From the NCBI GenBank assembly GCA_948146395.1, contig OX411554.1:42359869-42423868 (forward strand): DNA of 64,000 nucleotides. The letters are read 5' to 3'. The notes under the pieces were generated by a model. It searched no databases. It was not told the DNA's origin and was given only the letters and a program-made list of their open reading frames with translations. Origin of the DNA: Fragum whitleyi (taxonomy: Eukaryota; Mollusca; Bivalvia; Cardiida; Cardiidae). How positions within the stretch are numbered: position 1 is the stretch's first letter; each line of letters opens with the position of its first letter. Both the position numbers and the translations under genes were made by a program. Positions 45,241-57,021 of the stretch are shown one piece after another.

Positions 45241-45625
45241 AAAGCACTGAAAGTACTGATGGTGGACGTTTTAATGTTGGCATTCTAGAGTGATTCCTCC
45301 ATTCGTTGAGAAAAGAGAAATTTTAAATTACGATAAAAGGAAAATGATCTGACGCAAGTTCGCATCTTGCTTCAGATATACATTTCTCAACATATATCGT
45401 CGATCGTCACCCAAATTCCTTTAATTACAAGGTTTTCGGCATTATGTTAGGTGCAGTTTTAAGAGTGATTGTCTGATCCATTGGGTATAAAGGAAAGAAA
45501 TGACCACATTTGTGGCCTCTAGAGTGTAAACACTTAAATTGTTGACGTCTGACGACGGACGACGGATATCCAATGATCACAAAAGCTCACCTTGGGCACG
45601 ATGTGCTCAAGGTGAGCTAAAAGAT
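45239..45625. repeat. interspersed mollusc-type repeat
   Basis: The start is the inverse of 38900-38946. Later words TGTGGCCTCTAGAGTGTAAA, GACGACGGACGACGGATA, GATCACAAAAGCTCACCTTG and CTCAAGGTGAGC are of a kind I know from bivalve sequences. A related fragment is at 9030-9060. Confidence 0.55.
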
Positions 45626-46339
45626 TCTATAAAATGATTAATTGTTCCGCGATTTTCATTCTCAAATAAAGAAAAGAAAGGGTAAGTGTTTATATAAACA
45701 CGTAAAGAATTGCAGACACTCGTCTCGAGATTGGCTGTTGCGTTTTGAAGAGTAAAGTAAAACTCCTTTGCATAAACCTTTATCGCACAACCTGAATGTT
45801 TTACTTTACCTGCTCGGGCTGTACTCATGTGTAATCCGGTATAGATCCGCAAGAAAGAGTGAGGTTCGAGAAACTGATATCTCCTATCATTTTCAAAGTA
45901 AAATTGATCTTTGATCACTCACTTGAAATTGTTGTTCTATATTTCTATCAATTGGCCATTGTTTTAAATACCTTAGCAGTGTCAGGGGAGGTTACCATTC
46001 CAGTAATTTCATTCCATGAGTGACCTCCCATAGACCATTGAGAAACAAGGGGCAAATTAATAACTCTGCCCGAAAAGTAGTTCTACGCAAGCAAAACGTT
46101 CACCCGATCTCAGAATTGCATATGATTTCGCACTTTAAAGATGTCTTTAAGGTTTCAACAAGTTATGTGGAATCCTTGTTTCACTACATTTTTAAATGCA
46201 TAGTTTGTCAGACGGATACAATTCTTGAAAAAAGAGTAAATTGAATCTTAGTGAGCACTACTGTTTTGAAAACCTATTAACATCTGACAGGATTGTTCTT
46301 AAGTGGTATTAACACTGGTGAACGTAAACGTCAACCAAA

Positions 46340-46651
46340 AATAGAATGAACAATGTCATTTAAAATAAATTTGGAAAGAAAAAAAGCCGATATCACTGAC
46401 ATAATTCAATTTTTTTTGTAAGTGTCTAATACGTTCTTGAAGAAATAAGAAGCTGTCTAAAGAACTTGTTACCGTATTTTATAAAAGGGGGGTAACCAAT
46501 ATAACCTTAAATTTTGTTCATCCTGAACAAAATCAGCGATATTAGCATACCTCCTTTAAATTTCACTCAAAACTCGCTCCTCTCAATCATTCAACATCGT
46601 TCCAAAATCATTCCAAAATCGTTCAACTTGTAAATTTTACGATGTTATCAA
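46340..46651 (+). mobile_element. TA-MITE right part
   Basis: Inner words from TTTAAAATAAATTTGGAAAG, palindrome at 46484-46553, right end GTAAATTTTACGATGTTATC. Confidence 0.8.
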
Positions 46652-47429
46652 TTGTAAGTCAATGTATGTCAAAGAGCCATTTTTTTTGGGGGGGGGGTAT
46701 GAAGAAGTCAGTTTGTTGGTTAATCCTGTCCATCGATTCGATTTTCTCTGACGTTTTAAAGAAAAAAAATATCAAGAATTTCGCACAGAACTGGACATCA
46801 AATTGAGGCAACAATAACGTCAAGAAACTATAGGAATATTAAGAATGGTTTTTATTACAGGAGATTATTTAACCATTTTTAGATGAAAATATTACTTCAA
46901 TGTTGCAAATATATATATATGTCTTCAAATTATTTAAATCGAAACCGGTCGTTACTGTTTTGCATATCTTACGCCCCGCTTTCCACCTAATAATTTGTGG
47001 GAGAAACTTGAGAAAAAATGTTTGGACTTGACAAATTTTGTTGCATCAAAATTTAGACTTAGCAAGATAAAGGTTGAAATTAGCATTCAATTGTAGATTG
47101 AAATGCAAGTTATCTCGCTACGTATTTTTTTTCTAAACCATTTGCTCTCTACCAAATGCGTCGATAAGCAACTTGCGAATTAATCATATATTTATAAATG
47201 AATTGGCGTGTTTAAAAATGCCAGTAAGAATAAGAATAAGAAGCAGTGATTAGTTTTATTCAAATGGGAATTCGTTTTGAACAACAATAAAACTTATATT
47301 AATGTGAAATTAACTGTTTTATTAAGTTCTTTCGATGTCGAATATTAATTTAGAAAAGTATTACGCCCCAAAATATAATTCAATAAAGCAAAAGTACAAA
47401 TATTGTCTTTGCTCTTTAACTTTTCCATA

Positions 47430-47712
47430 AAAAAACACTCCGAAATCTTTATGAAACATTTCGAAATCGTCCAAGACGTTCTATCTTTTTCAAATCAATA
47501 AAATTAATCCACAACTTTTATTTGATTGTACGGATTTTAAAGTGTTTGATGGGTCTATGAATACACACAAAGTGTGCTTATTTCATTAAACGGAGGTAAT
47601 GAATATACGTATTTTTGTTCATCATGAACAAAATATGCAATATTGGATTTCCTCCCATGAAACTCGCTCAAAACTCGCCCTACATACTGATTCAATTTTA
47701 TCTTATAACTGT
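47430..47712 (+). mobile_element. TA-MITE, diverged and truncated
   Basis: AAACACTCCGAAATCTTTATGA on the left, palindrome at 47584-47656 (GGAGGTAATGAATATACG... with ...GGATTTCCTCC), and a right end reduced to TTCAATTTTATCTTATAACTG. Confidence 0.7.
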
Positions 47713-47864
47713 ACAAATATCTGTGCGATAACATCCCGTGTGATATTTTTTATGATATCACATAGTTATTTTTTGAACAATGATAATGCGGTTATTTTTA
47801 GAAACTTGCATTTCTGTTAGAATTATTGACAAAAACAAAACAAATAGAGGTTATAAGATAAATA

Positions 47865-48010
47865 TAATACATACTTAGTGTATTGTATGAAAAAAAATAT
47901 CTAACTCTGTTGTGAGAATTGATAATTGTCTTGGCAGAGCCTCGACAATTTTCAATTCTCCCGACCTCGTTAGATATTTTTTCTCATATAATACACTAAG
48001 TATGTATTAC
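47865..48010. repeat. large foldback hairpin
   Basis: Arms of about 60 bases: AATACATACTTAGTGTATTG through ATATCTAAC and GAGAATTGATAATTGTC pair with GACAATTTTCAATTCTC, GTTAGATAT and ATACACTAAGTATGTATT. The loop is TTGGCAGAGCCTC. Confidence 0.88.
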
Positions 48011-48246
48011 ATATTTATCCCCAAACCATTCCAAAATCATACATCTTCTCATTTTGACGAGGTTCTATACTGTACAGTTAAACAGTCGACATTCGTAGGT
48101 CAAATTAAGCTTATATGGCAAATCACATATACATTTTGTCATTAATTTTCAGGTCATTTAAAACTCGCTCCACATACTCATTCAATATCAATCTGAAATT
48201 AATCGAAAATCATTCCACTTGTCAATATCATGATTTGTCTTAATGT
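48010..48246. repeat. TA-MITE right-end fragments
   Basis: Two fragments: CCATTCCAAAATCATACATCTT with ATTTTGACGAGGTTC (48025-48066), and AAACTCGCTCCACATACTCA to ATGATTTGTCTTAATGTA (48159-48246). Confidence 0.6.
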
Positions 48247-48674
48247 AGCATCGCACGCAATTAGCACATGCGTGTTACAAAAAAGTATCCTATATCGAAC
48301 GATGTATAATGGATGATCATAACGTCGTAACTACAACTTTTTCGCCAAAGTGCACTCGAAAATAAATTTAAAATCCCTATTAGTTCACCGCTCTCTACTC
48401 GAGGGGAACCGTGTGGGATTCTGGGGTATTTTCCGTTTGTACTCTCCTTTGGCATTTACATTGCCTGATGATGATGTTTGGTTTGGGTTTTTTAAAACCC
48501 TGTCCTGCATTCAGAATATAAAATGTTTGAAAACGTTTAAAACTTCAACGTTATGTGCCGCGTAGTATGTCTTAATCTTTTCGGCAATATTTTCACCTTG
48601 CAATATAATGAATATATTCTTAGCGGATAAAGACGGAAACCAGACTTAGGGTATGCTTAGAACGTGCATGTCTG

Positions 48675-48965
48675 TTAGTCATGTTGCCCTTTAATTTTGC
48701 TACCCGAGGCAATTACTTGATAATTCAAAATCTCGGCTTGAAACCGGCCGATCCCATTTGCACCATCCTGGACTCTTATGTTCGATTGTAAGCTCGGCAA
48801 ACTTTCCATTCTAGTCGCGCCACATATGACAAAATTTATTTTGTCATTTGTCTCGTGCCAATGGGCAAATACGCCTCGGATAGAAGGGCCGCTCAGATAT
48901 AATGTTTCAGCTTGAATGGTTAGAAAAAAGACTAGAAACCATGGGTAGGTTAGTAGATGGTCCAT
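48675..48965 (-). CDS. unrecognised short secreted protein or exon
   Basis: From the methionine at 48965 the minus strand encodes 96 residues. The N-terminus MDHLLTYPWFLVFFLTIQAE is a strong signal peptide (hydrophobic core of about 12, Ala-Glu at the likely cleavage site). The remainder is globular-looking, with one cysteine (INFVICGATRM) and the end SGSKIKGQHD. The frame is also open upstream to 49049, but that extra part contains a low-complexity tail. I do not recognise a family. It could be a complete small protein, a first exon read into its intron, or chance; the good signal peptide is the only positive evidence. Confidence 0.35.
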   Translation of the reverse strand: MDHLLTYPWFLVFFLTIQAETLYLSGPSIRGVFAHWHETNDKINFVICGATRMESLPSLQSNIRVQDGANGIGRFQAEILNYQVIASGSKIKGQHD

Positions 48966-49034
48966 TCGCTGAAATATAACTGCACAACTTTTAAAAATGA
49001 AGTTAAACCGTATATAAACAAACAAACAAACAAA

Positions 49035-49242
49035 TCGGTTCCTGACCACTTTGGTAGTAGACCAAGACTTAATAATACGTCAGGTAGAGATGTTATTAAA
49101 CAAGTACCAATTCACATTTTCTTAGCCGCTTTTTTCAAGGAACTTGAAAACTGTTTAACAGCTAGGGGTTTCGTTTCAGACGTTGTACGTAAACTTCAAG
49201 AAACGATACTAAAACTATTACCCAATAAAAGTGGAGTTGGGT
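49035..49242 (+). pseudogene. possible coding remnant of unknown origin
   Basis: After an AAAC-rich start the plus strand reads SVPDHFGSRPRLNNTSGRDV, VPIHIFLAAFFKELENCL, RGFVSDVVRKL and ILKLLPNKSG, with protein-like composition, then enters a T run (49241-49262). It has no recognised domain. It may be a fragment of a mobile-element protein. Confidence 0.25.
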
Positions 49243-49439
49243 TTTTTTTTTTTTTTTTTTTTCGCATTTTTCGCAAATTTTAAAATCGATCACTGTGTCT
49301 TTTAACCATTACTTAATAGCACTCCGCTGGTGACCCTTCCATAAATCGATTGTAATTGCTTTCAAGCTCCATTTTTAGAGGATTATAAATGATTAGTCAT
49401 TGAATACAGAATTTATTAAACGAGTCTTCCACAAACAGA

Positions 49440-49887
49440 TAAACGAGGCTCCCTGGAATTGATTCTCATTCCGACCAAAACCATTCTTAATCGCTCATTC
49501 AGTGCTATATTCATTCATTCCTAAAACACACTCTAATAATTAAAAAACGCTCAGAAATCGTTAAAGCTCAACTCAAAATCGTTCAAAACGACCAACATTT
49601 CATTACAATTAATTGAATTATTCTACTACTTTCTTTTTTTACGCTAGTGTGGATTTTAAAGCGTCCGATTACATTTAGCTTGTGAGGACACACAAATTGG
49701 GAAGTAGGTAGATATTTTTTTTAAAGGGGGGCAATGAATATCGCTTCCTTCGTCCAGTTTGGATGAAATTATCCATATCGAGTTATATCCATTAAATTTG
49801 ACACAAAAACTCGCACTCACACATTCAATATCATTCATAAATCATTCCAAATTCATTTAACTTGTCAATTTCACGATGTTATTAACT
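49440..49887 (+). mobile_element. TA-MITE, diverged, left end eroded
   Basis: TTGATTCTCATTCCGACCAA and CCATTCTTAATCGCTCATTC on the left, decayed palindrome at about 49725-49790, right end GTCAATTTCACGATGTTATTAACTG. Confidence 0.75.
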
Positions 49888-49889
49888 GT

Positions 49890-52000
49890 TATTGAGTAGG
49901 TATACGGGATCGACAAAATCCTTGATTATGTATCGGCAACAAATTGAAAATTTTGCAAGTTGAATCCTCTAGAAGACCTTGATGGGGAAGTTCACATAAC
50001 CTTAAAAAAGAGCCTACACAGACAAGGCATCCATGTGAACGGATTTCTCTACCGTTTGAAGTAAACATGATAAAATGATACCGCTACAACGTGGGATGTC
50101 TTCGGTATGGTATCAATATATGTGATAAACTTTTGTAAAACATAATGTCTGACATAACAAAAGAAGATTTGTTGTAAAATAAAGCAATTCGAATTTATAA
50201 ATTCGAACTATTTGGTACTACTTTTCAACGCCATGTTCTAACCCTAGTAATTCTGGTCTGTCCCAAGATCAGAAGTATCGAGGTTCAAAAGTTAAAATGA
50301 CGTCACTAGAGTCGCAACCGAGATTACTCGAACAGGATTCCGGTTAAGTAGGATCCATGCCGAGTTCCATGTAATAGCTTTAGTTCAATTTTGACAATTT
50401 ACGCGATATAACCTAAGCGGGGCGCCAGCGGAGCGTAAGATTATGCGCATAAATTGTCAGAATATGAACTATAACTGTTTTACCGATCGACTCAATAAAT
50501 AGCTCCAGAAGGTCATGCGTCAATCAATAATGTCAGTCAATTTTATTGCGTCATACATTCTTCAATCAAATCGCCGTAAACAAAAAGGGGGGGGGAAGCG
50601 AATTTAATCATTATCGAGCTTTCATTTATATTTCGTCATTTTGGCCAGACCGTTTCAATGAATTAATTACCCTTTACTCGCGTTTGGCGGTGAATATCTC
50701 GTGGTTGCAGCTATGAAAATATATATTTTCTTTATTGCTTTTCGGTGGTTTATCGAGAAATAACCGTAGATTATCACTTGATAATCTCGCCGCAAAAACA
50801 GAGAAATAATCAAAAACTTAAACCCAGCTTTTGTGCATTTCATCCTATCTGACGTCATCTAAGCGGGACGAAATAAATGACGTCACAATGAACGTTGCAT
50901 AGCAATCACGTGCAAAATGACGCGCTTTACGAAAATGTGTACTAGAAATTTCACATTTTGTCTCATTTTTCCTCTATATATTCTACTTAGTAAGCTATTC
51001 GCGGACGAAATGTACAGCTATAAGGATTTTACTTTTGAGAAAATACGAGTGATGTACCGTGTGATATTCATTTTCAATAATGCTTGCAACAAGTAGTTCA
51101 TTTGGCAAATGAATCGTGCACCGAAAGTTATGAGCCCCTTATTATGGTTGCAAAAAACATTTGGGAATGATTATAATTTGAACCCAGCTTTGCTTATTTA
51201 ACGCGGGATAGGTTTTGGTACCACATTGAAACGTTACCTTAAAATGGGTCTCGTATATTTTCGTAACTTGTCCGCTTCAACGGGGTTAAAATGCTACAAA
51301 GCAATTTAATTTTGCTATATCTGATTAATCAGAATGACACAAATACCCAACTTTTTGGTTCTGCTCCAATGTTTTAGCCTGTATGTACCCTTTCATAACA
51401 CCAAACCTAAAAACATTGTGGGGTTTGAGTTTTAACGGTAATAACCGGATATTCCATATTACGAATGTATGGCAATTTTCGCGAAACCCGTCATGATTAG
51501 GAATGATTATGTATTCTTTAACCCCCAAAAAAGCAAATAGAGGGGGTGGTGCACTGCAGAATACATAAATTAAAAGTATTCACATTAAAATAAGAAGTTA
51601 GATTCTAGACCATTTCAACTGTATCGTCTTTTCATGTCAACTTAAAAGGGTGTTACAGGAAGGTTCGATTCAAGTCTTTAAAATCGGAATCAGCATATCA
51701 GTTTAGTCCTCCCTCCTTTGATTGACATGTAAAGTAAAGAATTTCCATTTTCTTTATCATTTGAATTTTAGGATTGTTGAAAACGCAATAGAAATAGTTT
51801 ATTCAATACAAGCGTTTTCACACGCTCGGTTCTGTATCTCTGTATCTTTACGTCGCAGTTCCCACTTCTGGTTTTAACGCGACGGTTACGAGTTAAGGGT
51901 TCTTCGAGACCGTTCACCAGACAATATATGACGTCACTGTCGGGTTTGTTTTGAGGTCTCCGCACATAATTACAAAAAGTCACGTAGCATACTTATTCGA
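49890..52000. other. no gene seen
   Basis: AT-rich, no recognisable protein or family repeat. GACGTCA-like words recur (50298, 50850, 50880). Several minus-strand frames of 60-70 codons lack features. Confidence 0.4.
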
Positions 52001-52002
52001 TT

Positions 52003-52287
52003 GATTGATTGATTGATTGAATGGAGTTTAACGCCGCTTTCAACATTTTTTCCAGTTATATCGCGGAGGCTGGAGCACCTAACAATACTTTCCTTGTATT
52101 TATCTCATCAGTACAACCACCACATCCTTTCCTAGCCCCTAGCTGCTAACTCACATAGGTCTACGATTATCAACCCATTGGTGGAGACAAATAGTCGGAA
52201 AGAATGAGTGCCGCCGTCGGGGATCGAACCCGGGACCTTTAGATTGACAGTCCGACGCGCTACCAACTTCGCTTTGACGGCGGCAGC
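52003..52287 (-). repeat. tRNA-derived SINE, near-complete, minus strand
   Basis: On the minus strand the head reads GCCGCCGTCAAAGCGAAGTT, GGTAGCGCGTCGGACTG and GGGTTCGATCCCCGACGGCGG, close to a full tRNA shape with good A and B boxes. The body and an ATTG-rich tail (on the plus strand GATTGATTGATTGATTGAAT) follow. One of the best preserved copies. Confidence 0.9.
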
Positions 52288-52289
52288 AC

Positions 52290-54640
52290 ACTTTTTCGAG
52301 CTGATTGTCAGGTTATGCTATATGTTTTTTTTTTTTTTTTTTTATAAATTTCAAATGAAATAGCGGTCGATCATTGGCTGAAAAATTAGGGCGATCGGTA
52401 AATGAACATACTATATACTTTTTAAGGCGTTAACCCTTGAATAATATTTTGCGATATCACTTTTCCCTTGAAACTCATGTCGGGATTTATTCTGCCTTAT
52501 TATCCATCTGGCAGGGCGTGTCTTAGTCGTGACGTAATTTTAACGAATTTTCTTTTCTGTTTATTAGGTTCTGTCAAAAGTTAGTCGGCAGTTATAAATA
52601 ACCGTATCCATTACCCAAAATGATTTACGTTCTTAGAGAAGTTTACACATTTCATCGTTTGATTACCAAAGCCTCCTACCAACATACGATTTAAGATCTG
52701 AAGTTATTCATGGCGACTATCTATATAGAAGTAGGTGATAGTAAATAAAAGCTGGCTAACCCTAACCTGAAGTGTAACAACCCGTTACTAAGACTCCGCC
52801 CTGCCGGGGCAATAATCATGGACAACACTGTAACTTAATTTTTGAAATCCGCTTGTGACCCAGCACTCAAAAAGAAATCTTGAAAGCTCGTTTAAAATTA
52901 GTAAAAAATAGGTAAGTTCCATTACAGGTCAACCGGAGGTCGCATTTCAAAAAGCTTTAAAAGGGTAGGTACATGTACACTAGCCATTCTAGATTCAGAA
53001 AATAAGCGATTCGTGTGGTGTCCGTGGCCAAGCTGTAGGGCGTCGGCCTCTTGACCTAAAGGTCCTCAGTTCGACTTCCGGTAGCGGTTATCGATCTTGG
53101 TTCTTACATAAGCCCACATATTCGACGCGAGTCGTGCCCTGTGGTCAGGATGTAAAAACGTTTCGCGAGCGTTTTGAGATGATACCCCGCTTTGCACGTG
53201 CACATACGTGCAAAGCGAGGTATCATTTCGAAATCGCTTCGCTTACGCATTCATTCTGAATGCAGGGCTGGTGAATTTCATGTATCCAGGAAGTAATAAT
53301 AACTTGTTTCTCAATCGACCTAAACTAAAAAGGTTTAAACCAGAAAATCATCAAATGATTAAAACTTCCACCATAGTCGGTCTGCGAAATCCGGGCTTTC
53401 TGACCAGGGTCGACACTTTACGCACAGCCTACATGGTATGACAAATAACTTTTTTAAACATTGGCTATATGCTTCGGACAAAGTAAAAATTGCATTGTGA
53501 TCATTGACATTGGTCGCATCCAAACAAACTTTTCGCATGTCATTAGAATTGGTCGAGGTAAACAACTGTGAAATTTTAAAATCGATCGCGCCACCGTCAT
53601 AGCGTAGTTGGTATCGCGTCGGACTATCACTATCACTGGGTGGGAACTGACCCCGGACATTGCTAAAAATTTTCCCGAAATCCGCCATTTTGGACCACTA
53701 ATATCATAAACACAGGTGACTAAAAGCCATATTCCTTTTATCCTTGTATCTAATAGCACTTATCAGAATATTTACAAGACTCTTGAACACCATAATTCGT
53801 GTTTGCTATGATAATATAGCCTGGTTAATTTGACCCGAATTTGGCCTTCTGTGGAAAAATGCTTAAATAACAATTACCGACATATTTTATCAATTAACAA
53901 AATGTAAAATACATTCAATATCTTTTGTTATTCATTCCTTTGAAAGCACGTGCAAAGCCGAGTATGAATAATCAGATTTTTATTCGTTTAAATAGCAGGG
54001 GTAAGATTCAAGTCAATAAAACCGCACTATACATACTCAAAGTCCCTGCTTTTTAAGAAAACTTGTCTAAATACTTGGCGTGCACGAAGAAAAACATTTA
54101 CCCCTCTCCTTCATTCTACATTTGTAAAAAAAAATATGAGAATCTAATTTTAAAAATCTGAAGTGAACATTTTTAAGAAGTGTGATCCAATTTCATGTCC
54201 TGAAAATTTTAGCCCCTTTCTTTCAAAACTGACTGAGATATCAACAGAAATAGGTGGTCTCGTACTGACGCAATAGGGTACTGAGGATTGAAAAGGGGGT
54301 ACTGCGGATTGCATTTTGTCAGCAAAAGAACCATCTGGTTATTGTAAGCGACTTTTAATTTAGATATCTATTTTGTGTTAGCGAAAATACGTTCTTTTTA
54401 TACATGTATATCGAGGTCTTAGTGCAAAAACATAGTATGTGTCCATACAACGTATACACGAATACTTTTTCCTTGACTCTAACAGAACATTATATCAAAT
54501 GTCACATCTGCGTATTATATGAAATCGATTGAAATCCATTCATTAACATAAGTTTCATGGCCGCCTGTACTTAGTTGGTAAGATCAACAGACTGGCCGAT
54601 ACACTCTTTCACAAAACGAACAATATCTGTGGTAAGTTTG
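52290..54640. other. stretch with tRNA-like relics, no protein gene
   Basis: At 53018-53092 a tRNA-like head (GTCCGTGGCCAAGCTGTAGG ... CAGTTCGACTTCC) of another type is visible. At 53590-53650 lies a further SINE-head relic (GCGCCACCGTCATAGCGTAG). A hairpin GATGATACC(C)CGCTTTGCACG / CGTGCAAAGCGAGGTATCAT lies at 53180-53228. Confidence 0.45.
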
Positions 54641-54797
54641 CATGCAAATTCAACTCCAATTCAGATATTTTGTAGCTAGGTAACCATCATTGTCCTTGAC
54701 TTCCTTTAAAAAGGTCTCACCAAGCACAATATCCCAATTGCGAGACCAGCTTCTTTCTTCTACTGAAGCCGACATCCAGGGGAAGGATAATAATAAA

Positions 54798-54942
54798 CTA
54801 GTGTGGAGTTGCAGCCGGAGGCTAGGAAAATATATAGTGGTATCACTAGTGCGAGAAATACAGGACTCGATATTTAGATGCTCCAACTGCAGCAATATGA
54901 CAAAAGAAAGTGGCATTACACCCCATTCTAACAAAAAATCTT
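54798..54942 (+). repeat. SINE 3' half
   Basis: GTTGCAGCCGGAGGCTAGGAA, GTGCGAGAAATACAGG, TAGATGCTCCAACTGC, AAAGTGGCATTACACCCCAT and tail TTCTAACAAAAA. Confidence 0.8.
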
Positions 54943-55444
54943 CTGAAGCCTGTATATTACCAATTATGGCTTTGTTAAAGACATACAGTCAATACCCATA
55001 CATGCAAATATTTGAAGAAAACAAGATCATTAACAGTGCAATACTCAGTACGCTTTTCTGCAACGCCCTTTCCACTTAAAAAAGGATGAGAAACCAATCC
55101 CCAGTACCCTAAAAATTTGACACAGGTCACCGTCAAATGACCATAACTTGGTCAAATCTTAATGAACACAGCACATATTTTCAGGATGTTTTCTTTGATA
55201 ACTTCTTCAAAGATTGCTCGCTTCAGTTTTCCTAGTAATATTTTTTTGTCTTGTTATTGAATAAATAGGTGAGGGGTTTGGATTTTCTCGGAAGGTACGT
55301 GGTTTATCCTTAATTTCATCTGTAAACCTTTGCACTGTGAAAGTATTCTAAATTGTAGACACAGTATGCCATTAATGTTTGGCTTACCTTGTCCGATTAA
55401 ATAAGTCATTCATAGAAAATTAGAAAATAGTTTCACTTGTTTAA

Positions 55445-55700
55445 CATCGTTACTTCGCCGTAGCTAATTTTAGATGCATTATCCGGGGTCAGTTCCCACC
55501 CAGTGACTCTAGAGGTCCCTGGTTCGATCCCCATAGGTGGCAGTCATCCTTTCCGACTATTTGTCCTTGACCAATTGGTCGATAATCGTAGACCTATGTT
55601 GGATAGCCTTAGGGCTCGAAAAGGACTTGATGGTGGTACTGTTGTGAGAAATACCAGGAACCCATTGTTAGGTGCTACAGCCGCCGCGATATAACTTCAG
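55445..55700 (+). repeat. tRNA-derived SINE, truncated at 3' end
   Basis: Head with B box CTGGTTCGATCCCC (55519-55532), body TTTCCGACTATTTGTCCTTG to GTGCTACAGCCGCCGCGATA, then lost. Its last words GATATAACTTCAGCAATG pass into other sequence. Confidence 0.8.
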
Positions 55701-55835
55701 CAATGACCTTGACCCCAGATGTATTCCAACTACATTGCCACTAATAAAGATTTTAACATATTTTGAAATGCGTCCAGAATTGTAGAAGACATTCTGAGGA
55801 CATGAAAGTGGCGCACCCACGCACCCCACCCCACC

Positions 55836-55858
55836 ACACACACACACACACACACACA
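55836..55858. repeat. CA microsatellite
   Basis: CACACACACACACACACACA after a C-rich CCCCACCCCACC tract. Confidence 0.95.
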
Positions 55859-56637
55859 TACGTGCTTACGCACACATTCACACACAGAAGGATACAACTC
55901 GTATGCCCTTCCGCCATTTAACGATAGGGCATAAAAAATGAAAATGATTTCTAAAACTAGAAGGTCTTCAGTTTTTTTATTTGTGGGATCATATAGCAAG
56001 CCTCTCAGGCCTTGCAGAGAAAACAAACAAACAAATAATAGGTTAAAGATCTCAAGTTTATTTAGTACTCAAAGTGATATGAATTTTTATTCTATAATTG
56101 CATATTGATTTTTTTACAGATTTGCTTTCTCTGTGGGTGCCTGAACGATACTATTATGATGTATATATGTCACATTTAATATGTAAAATTCATTATTTTA
56201 TAACACTGTTCAATTGTTGAGTATATAAGTAAAATCCCCAACCCATTTTCAAACAACATTGTTTCTTTACAGGTAGCTCTCATTTTAATACTTTTTGACA
56301 TAAACATAAATGATTGAGTACAACTGGACAAGCCTTTAACTTATTACAAGTTATTCTGCGATCTTGATCTTTCACTCTTCGCTAGCTTATGGTTCTGACT
56401 CCGTTTTGTGCCTTACGAGTAAGGAAAAAGCGGATTTGCGAAGATAACGATCGCCTTAAAATTTTCATATTCGATTATACCCATTTTTTTAAAGATCCTT
56501 TTCCCATATTAAATCTTACATGTATACGTTTTTTTTAAAAAATTTACAAGTTACTAAAGGAAATGCTGTTTCGAATTTCTTGATGAAATGAAGATATCCG
56601 TAAAAGAAACAAAGTATGATTCAAGATTAGAGTGTTG

Positions 56638-56700
56638 TTGTTATTGTTGTTGTTAGTGTTTGTGTTGTCTGTTGGTGTTTGTTTGATGTAATTATTATTA
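56638..56700. repeat. low-complexity (GTT)n-like tract
   Basis: TTGTTATTGTTGTTGTTAGTG and related triplets, just downstream of the gene 2 stop, i.e. in its presumed 3' UTR. Confidence 0.7.
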
Positions 56701-56863
56701 TTATTTCTTCCCTAAATAATAGGGAAAACGTGGATACGGAAAATGTGGACGAGGGCGATATCGAAATAATTTTCTGAATTTGTCACGGATTTTTCGTAAT
56801 TTGTTACGGAATTTTCTGCCGATTCTTCCAATGAACCGCTTCTTCTGTTCTCCGCCTCTTCGC
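56701..56863 (-). CDS. cationic peptide precursor gene 2, last exon (mature peptide)
   Basis: Minus-strand exon after the acceptor CGTATTTGCTTTTTCAG. One base completes a codon split in phase 2 (CA|G, Gln), then 53 codons run to TAA at 56701-56703. It starts RRGGEQKKR (possible processing at KKR), continues FIGRIGRKFRNKLRKIRDKF, in which Phe, Ile and Leu recur every 3-4 residues between Arg and Lys, and ends in an aromatic, proline-rich basic tail (RYRPRPHFPYPRFPYYL) followed by GKK and stop, the amidation pattern. There are 22 basic and 2 acidic residues. A wrong-frame reading of the same DNA (starting from the methionine at 56924) crosses the acceptor and is not the gene. Same layout as gene 1. 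Predicted as a membrane-active antimicrobial peptide of about 41 residues; no family known to me matches it. Confidence 0.78.
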
Positions 56864-57021
56864 CTGAAAAAGCAAATACGTTTTTCATATAAATAATGCC
56901 CTTTATATTAGGCTGACACGGCATGAATTAATCATGACGCGTTTCAATATGTTCTTTCTTTCAAAAGTATGCCTATCATGAAACCAAATATATAAAATCC
57001 TTAAACACAAGTGAATATACA

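Noticed and set aside
52187..52287. tRNA gene
   Set aside because: A and B boxes are good, but the segment continues into the shared SINE body and tail, and the same head occurs at several other sites, so it is a SINE head.
54650..55079. Overlapping frames of 94 and 129 codons
   Set aside because: Both run through the SINE fragment at 54798-54942.
56712..56924. Open frame starting MPCQPNIKGIIYMKNVF on the minus strand
   Set aside because: It crosses the intron acceptor of the peptide gene 2 last exon and reads that exon in a wrong frame; the exon in phase with 58565-58701 gives the cationic peptide.
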